DNA of 33,881 nt from a bacterium (lineage in GTDB: Bacteria > Patescibacteriota > Gracilibacteria > Peribacterales > Peribacteraceae), in assembly GCA_027592135.1 (NCBI GenBank), contig JAQCIJ010000010.1:1-33881 (forward strand), written 5' to 3'. The notes under the pieces were generated by a model. It was given only the letters and a program-made list of their open reading frames with translations, searched no databases and had not been told where the DNA came from. Of this stretch, positions 27,222-33,881 are shown one piece after another (the first letter of the stretch is position 1; every line of letters begins with the position of its first letter). Both the position numbers and the translations under genes were made by a program.

Positions 27222-27245
27222 CGCCTACGCCAAGGCTTCGGCGGA
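27222..27245. repeat. GC-rich palindromic element
   Basis: cCGCCtacgccaaggcttcGGCGG imperfect stem-loop between convergent genes. Confidence 0.5.
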
Positions 27246-27329
27246 CAAGCCAGCCACCCGCTCCACCCGTCTACCTTCGCTTTCAGCAAAAATCCATCAA
27301 TATAGCCCATAGAAAAATAATCATACCGT

Positions 27330-28781
27330 TTAGAGCGCTCCCAAATCCAACTCTTCGTTCATAGAAATTTGTGCAACAAACTCATGGTCGTGACTTACTA
27401 AGATCATACCCCCCTCGTACTCGTCTAAGGCCTTCGCAATAACAGGGATATGACGGAAGTTAATGTGATTGGTTGGCTCATCTAAAATCAAGAGTGTGGG
27501 CTCTTGCAACATAAACCGTGCAAAACACAGAAGTCCTTTTTGTCCTTCGGATAACGACCCAACCGTGTTTTGTACTGTATCCCCTTTTAAGAAGAACCGA
27601 GCAGCTGTTGCATAGATCTTTTGATTGTCTGGCATTTCCATAACCTCAGACAATGTTTCGTATACGGTTTTATCCATAGCAAGACCGGAAAAGTCCTGAC
27701 GGTAATACCCAACTTTAACCTCGGGTGGAATAACAGCACCTTTCTCTGTATCCCCTGCCATAGCTTCGAGCAGTGTGCTTTTGCCGATACCATTGGGGCC
27801 TGTAATAAGAAGCTTATGATTTTTGCGCACGGTAACCTGAACCTTCTGGGTAGTGGGTTTATGATCTTTCATCACGGTGAGCGATGTGATTTGTACAAGT
27901 GGCTTAGTACACTCCGTAATAGGAATAATAAACGGTGCTATAGCTTTATCTTCTTGTTGCACAACCACCTTATGATCTTCTGCCTCCTCTACAGCATCGC
28001 GCATTTTCGATGCGAGCTTACGCATCTTCCCTCCTTTGTGTGAAAAAAAGTTAATCTTCTCTTTTTGGTCAATAATACTTTTTTTCATTCGTGCATTCTG
28101 GCGTTCTTCACGTTCTATCTGTGCTTTAATTTGGTCAATTACATCAAAGTAGTCTCCAACATACTGCCGCACCACAAACGTATTGCTATCTAAGTGTAAT
28201 ACTCCGTGCGTGAAACCATTGAGAAAAGCTGCATCATGAGAAATAACAATACACGTCTTTTCGTAGTCATTGATAAACTGTGTTAAGTGGGCAATACCCT
28301 CGGGATCTAAATTATTTGTCGGCTCATCCAACAGCAAAATATCTGGCTCTTGAATAATAGCAAACGCAAGAAGTAAGCGAGCCTTCTGGCCACCAGAAAA
28401 AGCAGAGAGTACTTTGTCGTGTGGAGCATGAAGATTCACCAAATCTAACACCCGAGCAATATCACGATCTATATCGTATTTCTTATCTGGAAAGGCAGAG
28501 GAAAAAAATTCCAAAACCGTTTTCTGTAAATCAGCAGGTGCAACCACTTGCTTTGCTATCCCTATAGTTGTTCCTTTTGTGATATGAATCCCACCCGCAG
28601 AAGGTTTACGTTCACCCATGATTAGTTTAAAGATTGTACTTTTCCCTGCTCCATTAGAACCAACAATGGTAAGTTTGGCATTTTGACGGACGACAAAACT
28701 CGCCTCCTCCAAAATGGGCTTTTTTGGATCGTATCGAAACGATACGTCCTGAAACCGTAAAATAACATCTCCATGATCCAT
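27330..28781 (-). CDS. ABC-F family ATP-binding protein
   Basis: Two ABC cassettes (GSNGAGKST; GPNGIGKST), FSGGQKAR, LLLDEPTNNLD, LILDEPTNHINF; no TM segments. Confidence 0.93.
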   Translation of the reverse strand: MDHGDVILRFQDVSFRYDPKKPILEEASFVVRQNAKLTIVGSNGAGKSTIFKLIMGERKPSAGGIHITKGTTIGIAKQVVAPADLQKTVLEFFSSAFPDKKYDIDRDIARVLDLVNLHAPHDKVLSAFSGGQKARLLLAFAIIQEPDILLLDEPTNNLDPEGIAHLTQFINDYEKTCIVISHDAAFLNGFTHGVLHLDSNTFVVRQYVGDYFDVIDQIKAQIEREERQNARMKKSIIDQKEKINFFSHKGGKMRKLASKMRDAVEEAEDHKVVVQQEDKAIAPFIIPITECTKPLVQITSLTVMKDHKPTTQKVQVTVRKNHKLLITGPNGIGKSTLLEAMAGDTEKGAVIPPEVKVGYYRQDFSGLAMDKTVYETLSEVMEMPDNQKIYATAARFFLKGDTVQNTVGSLSEGQKGLLCFARFMLQEPTLLILDEPTNHINFRHIPVIAKALDEYEGGMILVSHDHEFVAQISMNEELDLGAL

Positions 28782-28804
28782 AGTCCCGCTAGTGTAGAGA
28801 AACT

Positions 28805-28832
28805 ATAAAAAAACACGAGCTTTCGCTCGTGT
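28805..28832 (-). terminator. Rho-independent terminator of csp
   Basis: Minus strand ACACGAGC-GAAA-GCTCGTGT followed by a T run. Confidence 0.9.
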
Positions 28833-28854
28833 ATTTCCGTAGATTTTCAAAAAA

Positions 28855-29049
28855 TTATACTCTTGAAACCTCTTCAGCTTTTGGTCCTTTAGGACCGCTG
28901 CCTTCCTTGAACTGAACGCTGTCTCCTTCCTGGAGATCATCGAACTGAACCTCAACAAGATCTGCTGAGTGAAAGAAAAGGTCGTCTCCGCCTTCTCTAG
29001 AAATGAATCCGAAACCGTTTAACAGTTTCTTGATAACACCTGTATCCAT
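28855..29049 (-). CDS. Cold-shock protein
   Basis: MDTGVIKKLLNGFGFISREGGDDLFFHSADL...FKEGSGPKGPKAEEV. Confidence 0.92.
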   Translation of the reverse strand: MDTGVIKKLLNGFGFISREGGDDLFFHSADLVEVQFDDLQEGDSVQFKEGSGPKGPKAEEVSRV

Positions 29050-29067
29050 AATAATAGGATGAAATAA

Positions 29068-29107
29068 GTAGAAATGTAACCTGTAACTCTGCGAGAAGCA
29101 TTTCTAC
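29068..29107 (-). promoter_or_regulatory. Predicted 5'-leader stem of csp
   Basis: Inverted repeat gtagaaatg (29068-29076) / catttctac (29099-29107) just upstream of the csp start. Confidence 0.5.
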
Positions 29108-29361
29108 CTCATCAAAAGTAAGCTTACGGGGCAGAGTATAGCAATATTTACTTGAAACAACAGCAAATAATCAACAGAATTAAAATTCTGTATTATTGAA
29201 CAAATAATGTATACAAACTAATAACACAAACACTATGCTCTACAAATGCATAATGCGAAATACTTATTATTCTCAGCAAGATCAAATTATAAAAAGCCTA
29301 TTGTATAACGACAAAAAAAGTCGATAATTTGGTTCATCCTAATCCCTTCCCCAGCTTCATT

Positions 29362-29466
29362 ATGGCTACGAAAAAAGCCACTAAGAAAGTAGCGGTAAAA
29401 AAGCCCGCTAAGAAAGCATCAACTAAGAAAACTGTCAAAAAGACAGCAGCAAAAAAGAAGAAGTAA
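29362..29466 (+). CDS. 34-aa Lys/Ala-rich histone H1-like peptide (absent from ORF track)
   Basis: ATG...TAA reads MATKKATKKVAVKKPAKKASTKKTVKKTAAKKKK; followed directly by a strong terminator. Confidence 0.75.
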   Translation: MATKKATKKVAVKKPAKKASTKKTVKKTAAKKKK

Positions 29467-29477
29467 TGCATCATATT

Positions 29478-29501
29478 CACCCCGGTTTACCGGGGTGTTT
29501 T
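29478..29501 (+). terminator. Rho-independent terminator
   Basis: CACCCCGG-TTTA-CCGGGGTG-TTTT. Confidence 0.9.
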
Positions 29502-30609
29502 AATATTCAATAGCTATATTTCTCTGAAGGGCACATCCATTAGGAGTACGAGAATTTCGCAAAGCTGAATACAGAGGCTGATAGTAATTACTCGCACTCC
29601 ACACGGTAAATCCACAGAGACCTGCATCGTAGACCGCTTCTATCTGATCGGTCATATCTTCTGCATCGGTGTAGTATCCCTGAATCCACGGCCGCAATTT
29701 CCATGCGTATTCTTCTCCAAGCACTTCTTTGTATCCTTCCAGTGTGCGATACACCAACCAGTACATACGACTACGTGGATGAATAGCAGGATCAAAGTAT
29801 CCTCCAGCAGTAGAGAAGGTCTGTGGATAAGCCATTGGCGAAATCACATCAACAAATGGCGCAAAGCGCGTGATGTCTTGGCCAAGAGTACGAATATTGT
29901 CATCAGACTGCCAACCTAATATCGCATACGTACTTATACCAAGCTTTGTATCACTTCCAGACATATCAATAGCACGACGCGCCATGCGAACAAACGCCTC
30001 TATGTGTACAATTTTTTCTTTTGCAGACATCTTGTTTAGTGATGTGAGGTTATCTGTCGGATACCGAATGTAATCTAGGTTGATTTCATCCACTCCAGCT
30101 TGAGCAATTTCATAAATAAGCTCACGGTTGTACTGCAATACGGTGTGATGAGAAGGATGCACCCACTCTGTATCAAGTGGCTCCCCTGTTATAGGGTCTG
30201 ACATACGTGTTTCTGGAAACGCACGTCCCAAAAACTTATCACGCACTGCAACGTACCGTGCAATCGTATAAATGCCTTTGCTGTGTGCCTTTTCTACAAG
30301 TGCAGGTAAATCAATCAGAGGAACGACAAGATTTGCATCATTTGCTAGGCCAGACTGACTATCGAAATAGACGTAATGCCCCTTAACATCAAATACCAAA
30401 GCAGGAATTCCAAGATCTGGTAATCGATCGATTACTCCTTCAAGAAACTCCTGATCTCCTGCGTTTGAGGAGTTCAGATAAATTCCAAACTGCTTCTGGG
30501 GAAGTTCCACAGCTAACGTTTGCGCACTAACAAACCGAGGTTGGATAAGTAGGAGAAGGCCTATAAGAAAACCAGTAGTTTTGGGCACTGCTGCACATGC
30601 TACAAGCAT
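29500..30609 (-). CDS. Putative glycoside hydrolase-like TIM-barrel protein (DUF4015-type)
   Basis: GIPALVFDVKGHYVYFDS; KGIYTIARYVAVRDKFL; INLDYIRYPTD; VISPMAYPQTF. Confidence 0.8.
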   Translation of the reverse strand: MLVACAAVPKTTGFLIGLLLLIQPRFVSAQTLAVELPQKQFGIYLNSSNAGDQEFLEGVIDRLPDLGIPALVFDVKGHYVYFDSQSGLANDANLVVPLIDLPALVEKAHSKGIYTIARYVAVRDKFLGRAFPETRMSDPITGEPLDTEWVHPSHHTVLQYNRELIYEIAQAGVDEINLDYIRYPTDNLTSLNKMSAKEKIVHIEAFVRMARRAIDMSGSDTKLGISTYAILGWQSDDNIRTLGQDITRFAPFVDVISPMAYPQTFSTAGGYFDPAIHPRSRMYWLVYRTLEGYKEVLGEEYAWKLRPWIQGYYTDAEDMTDQIEAVYDAGLCGFTVWSASNYYQPLYSALRNSRTPNGCALQRNIAIEY

Positions 30610-30613
30610 CTCA

Positions 30614-31186
30614 CTATTGCATCAATGCTCGCACATTCTCTATAAACATCTTGTGAACAGAATGTGATACGCACAACTCAGGATGAAACGTCGCAGCGAG
30701 GATATTCCCCTTCTGAACCAGAACGGGATGGTCCTCATGCTGTGCAAGAACCCCAACCCCATCCCCAACTCTTGTAATAATAGGAGCACGAATACATACC
30801 GCTTCCATAGATCCGATTCCTTCAACGTCTATCTGTGCAGAAAAGCTTTGCAATTGTGACCCATATGCATTGCGTTCAACGGTGATATCTATCAACTTCA
30901 AGTGGGAATCAGAAAGTAAAATTGCTCCGGCACACGTACCAAATATAGGCATTCCGGATTGAACTCTATTCATTATCTCTTGATCAAGTCCAGATTCTTT
31001 CAATAACTTCATCATCACCGTGCTCTCTCCCCCCGGAAGAACAAGGGCATCGCAACTCTCAAGGTCCTTCGCACTTCGCACTTCGATACTTCGCACGTTC
31101 AATGCTGTGAGCATTGCTTTGTGTTCTGCAAAGTCACCTTGTAGAGCTAAAACTCCTACGGTGATTGGTGATTGGTAATTGGTCAT
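30614..31186 (-). CDS. pdxT: Pyridoxal 5'-phosphate synthase glutaminase subunit
   Basis: ITVGVLALQGDFAEHKAML; LPGGESTVMMKLL; GTCAGAILL; start at MTNYQSPITVG. Confidence 0.94.
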   Translation of the reverse strand: MTNYQSPITVGVLALQGDFAEHKAMLTALNVRSIEVRSAKDLESCDALVLPGGESTVMMKLLKESGLDQEIMNRVQSGMPIFGTCAGAILLSDSHLKLIDITVERNAYGSQLQSFSAQIDVEGIGSMEAVCIRAPIITRVGDGVGVLAQHEDHPVLVQKGNILAATFHPELCVSHSVHKMFIENVRALMQ

Positions 31187-31187
31187 T
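31160..31187. repeat. Degenerate heptanucleotide array (GGTNATT)x4 spanning the pdxT start codon
   Basis: ggtgatt ggtgatt ggtaatt ggtcatt; the pdxT ATG lies in the last unit. Confidence 0.8.
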
Positions 31188-31192
31188 AGCGT

Positions 31193-31245
31193 ATTCGTTG
31201 GTTCGTCGTTTCGTTGGTTCGAAGAAACGAACAAACGAATAAACG
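31193..31245. repeat. Period-8 palindromic array in the pdxS-pdxT gap
   Basis: attcgttg gttcgtcg tttcgttg gttcgaag aaacgaac aaacgaat aaacg; outer arms pair 12 of 13. Confidence 0.8.
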
Positions 31246-31248
31246 TGT

Positions 31249-32127
31249 TTATAATAATGATCCACGTTCAGCCATCATCACTTCTAGCTCTGCAATCTCG
31301 AGTCCAGTCATCGCTTCTCCAAGTCCTTCGGATACTTTGGCTACCTCTGCAGGATCATTCCAATGCACAGTTGCATGAACAATAGCTTTAGCAGTTGCTG
31401 CTGGATCTTCTGACTTAAAAATACCAGAACCCACAAACACACCTTCTGCTCCAAGTGACATCATAAGAGCTGCATCCGCAGGAGTGGCAATGCCTCCTGC
31501 AACAAACGTGACAACAGGAAGTCTCTGCAACTCACGGACACGTTCGACAAATTCAAGGGGAACGCGCTCAGTTTGTGCAAAGACACTCAACTCTGTTTTA
31601 GACATTTCTTTAAGGTCTGCTAATTGCTTCTTGATCATCTTGAGGTGACGGACAGCTTCGATGATGTTACCTGTTCCTGCCTCCCCTTTTGTGCGGATCA
31701 TCGCAGCACCTTCATGGATTCTCCGAAGACCCTCTCCAAGGTTAGTCGCTCCACACACAAAGGGAATCGTAAATGCAGATTTCTCGATATGATCAAATGG
31801 ATCTGCAGGAGTAAGGACTTCACTCTCATCGATAAAGTCGACATTCAATGCCTCGAGAATACGTGCTTCTGCGGTATGTCCTATGCGTACCTTGGCCATA
31901 ACAGGAATACTCACTGCAGCTGCTATTTCTTTAATAAGTTTTGGGTCACTCATACGCGCAACACCACCATCTCTACGGATGTCAGCCGGTACACGCTCGA
32001 GTGCCATAACAGCACATGCGCCTGCATTCTCTGCAATCTGTGCCTCCTGCGCATTCACCACATCCATAATCACACCACCCTTTAGCATGGCAGCTAAGTT
32101 CTCGCCGAGTGTGTTTCGAGGAGTCAT
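31249..32127 (-). CDS. pdxS: Pyridoxal 5'-phosphate synthase lyase subunit
   Basis: [47 protein letters not shown]. Confidence 0.97.
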   Translation of the reverse strand: MTPRNTLGENLAAMLKGGVIMDVVNAQEAQIAENAGACAVMALERVPADIRRDGGVARMSDPKLIKEIAAAVSIPVMAKVRIGHTAEARILEALNVDFIDESEVLTPADPFDHIEKSAFTIPFVCGATNLGEGLRRIHEGAAMIRTKGEAGTGNIIEAVRHLKMIKKQLADLKEMSKTELSVFAQTERVPLEFVERVRELQRLPVVTFVAGGIATPADAALMMSLGAEGVFVGSGIFKSEDPAATAKAIVHATVHWNDPAEVAKVSEGLGEAMTGLEIAELEVMMAERGSLL

Positions 32128-32223
32128 AGATAAGCAGGATAGCGAAAATAATCCAATTCAACAGCTGATATTCACAGAATTTTACCCTAAAATGCCTGTT
32201 TTTCTACCCCCTACGCCCCAACC

Positions 32224-33279
32224 CTATTGCCCCTCTTTCTTCACATACACCGTCTGCGTTGGGTATGCGATCTCGAGACCATTTTCCTCGAAGTATTTCA
32301 TCATCTGAATATTGATGTCTTGTTGTGTGTCCATGTAATCGACGTAATCACTTGTCAGCATGTAATATACCGCTTCGAACTGGAGGTCGCTTTCACCAAA
32401 TCCTCTAAAATGCACACGGTCCACTTCGGCAAGCTCGTGGTCATCAATAATTTTTGAAACATCGTCTGCAATTTTGGCCATTTGATCTGCCTTTGCATCG
32501 TACGTACAACCAAACGTAAATACGATACGACGCTTCTGCATTTTCTTGTAGTTTTGGACTCGTGCAGTGGTCAGCTCGTTATTACTGATGACAATCTCCT
32601 CTCCTTCGAGGGCTGTAATTCGCGTTGTCTTCATTCCGATATTTTTCACTGTCCCTTTGTGCTCTCCCACAATAATGAAGTCCCCTATCTCGAATGGCTT
32701 ATCAACAACCAAGGAGAACGACGCAAAGAGGTCAGACAGAATCCCTTGTAGAGCAAGGGAAATTGCAAGTCCACCAATACCCAGTCCTGCGATAAGAGAC
32801 GTAATATCCACTCCGGCATTACTGAGGATAAGAAGACCTCCAACAGACCAAAGAATTAAGCGAATTCCAATACGAAAGACACCTGGTAATTCTGAATTGG
32901 GACTAGTTTTTCGAAACTGTGCACCAAGCACCATGGCGAATACCTCTTCTAATAGCTTTACCACCTGCGATACAACCACAACAAGAATGATGATATCAAC
33001 AATCAAACTCAGAGACTCTGGCACTTCAATCCCCTGCAAAGCGACAAAGAATGCAACAAGCAAGTACATCGGAGTACGAATTCCCCCAAGGAATGCCGTG
33101 ACAACATCATCCACCCTTGTGCTCGTCTTCTTCGACATCTTAAACATTCGGTCTATGACATGTTTCCGAGCAAGCTTCATTGCGATAAAAATGAAACCAA
33201 AGATACCAACCGCTGTAGCGAGTTGTAATACGGTATTGCCGCCTATTTGAAATTCAAGGATTTGTTGTATATCAACCAT
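32224..33279 (-). CDS. MscS-family mechanosensitive channel
   Basis: IAGLGIGGLAISLALQGILSDLFASFSLVVDKPFEIGDFIIVGEHKGTVKNIGMKTTRI. Confidence 0.93.
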   Translation of the reverse strand: MVDIQQILEFQIGGNTVLQLATAVGIFGFIFIAMKLARKHVIDRMFKMSKKTSTRVDDVVTAFLGGIRTPMYLLVAFFVALQGIEVPESLSLIVDIIILVVVVSQVVKLLEEVFAMVLGAQFRKTSPNSELPGVFRIGIRLILWSVGGLLILSNAGVDITSLIAGLGIGGLAISLALQGILSDLFASFSLVVDKPFEIGDFIIVGEHKGTVKNIGMKTTRITALEGEEIVISNNELTTARVQNYKKMQKRRIVFTFGCTYDAKADQMAKIADDVSKIIDDHELAEVDRVHFRGFGESDLQFEAVYYMLTSDYVDYMDTQQDINIQMMKYFEENGLEIAYPTQTVYVKKEGQ

Positions 33280-33340
33280 TTCCCTAATTATACAGTACTT
33301 TGAGCTGTTTTAGAACCACAAATCCACGTACAATACAGGC

Positions 33341-33856
33341 ATGAAAACTGTCATATTAACCAATGAACAGGGTGAAACCCTCGGAAAGTCCGAGATTATC
33401 GAAGCGCATACCAATGGTGGCAGTCTTCATAAGGCCTTTTCAGCTGTCATATTCAACATTGATAACACACGAATGCTTATCCAGCAGAGAGCAGAAGAAA
33501 AGATGCTCTGGCCAGGTTTCTGGTCAAATACATGCTGTAGTCACCCAAAGGAAGAGAAAAGTATTGAAGAAGAGGCAGCAACCAGGCTGCAAGAAGAATG
33601 CGGTTTCACCTGTCCTCTGACGGTGATTAGCTCTTTTGTGTACAAAGCCGAGGACCCACATGGCAAAGGGGCAGAGCACGAGTACGACACTATTCTTGTG
33701 GGTGAGATAGAAGAATCCACACCTCTCGACCCAGACCCATTAGAAATTGCAGATATGAAGTGGGTTGAGGTATCTGACCTCCAAAAAGACCTAACGATAA
33801 ACCCGGACAAGTACAGCCCATGGTTTCATATTATAATGAAAACAATCTACCCCTAA
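33341..33856 (+). CDS. idi: Isopentenyl-diphosphate delta-isomerase, type 1 (Nudix)
   Basis: HKAFSAVIFN; LWPGFWSNTCCSHP; EEEAATRLQEECGF; EHEYDTILVG. Confidence 0.92.
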   Translation: MKTVILTNEQGETLGKSEIIEAHTNGGSLHKAFSAVIFNIDNTRMLIQQRAEEKMLWPGFWSNTCCSHPKEEKSIEEEAATRLQEECGFTCPLTVISSFVYKAEDPHGKGAEHEYDTILVGEIEESTPLDPDPLEIADMKWVEVSDLQKDLTINPDKYSPWFHIIMKTIYP

Positions 33857-33881
33857 CCCTACCCCCTACCCCCTATCCCCA

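Noticed and set aside
32567-33250. 227-aa ORF antisense to mscS
   Set aside because: Mirror frame of a clear MscS gene; no independent support.
1-33881. UGA recoding (Gly or Trp)
   Set aside because: All conserved genes read through without in-frame TGA and one gene ends in TGA; the standard code is sufficient.
1-33881. CRISPR array
   Set aside because: Repeats are 7-9 bp direct tandem units without spacers; no cas genes seen.

Overview
The window is gene-dense with short intergenic gaps and mostly informational or housekeeping genes. It resembles a CPR/Patescibacteria (possibly Peregrinibacteria/Peribacteria-type) chromosome; that placement is inference from gene content and style. I support about 41 protein genes (including one 34-aa Lys-rich ORF missing from the ORF track), three tRNAs (Gly-GCC, Lys-TTT, Gly-TCC), two clear intrinsic terminators and a CIRCE-like operator upstream of clpC. 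Recognisable genes include fmt (partial), metG, tatD, FTR1 permease, ruvB, rplK, rplA, dusB, clpC, an S1-domain protein, a HIT protein, yidD, GIY-YIG, ABC-F, csp, pdxS/pdxT, mscS and idi. Several proteins look like parts of a dispersed type IV secretion/pilin-like apparatus: four two-TM VirB2-like proteins, PrgI, and a TraC/VirB4 N-terminal-like protein without ATPase motifs. The most unusual signals are: (1) dispersed heptanucleotide tandem arrays in which the same unit families recur at unlinked loci with different unit numbers, in coding loops and at start codons; (2) a Ser/Phe-alternating plus Gly-rich pilin-like protein; (3) CIRCE upstream of clpC; (4) predicted leaderless starts with a -10 box about 6-8 nt before ATG; (5) the 34-aa Lys-rich ORF; (6) an S1 protein with a C-terminal Ada-like module lacking Cys; (7) near-absence of TGA stops. 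All calls come from reading the sequence; no searches were run.
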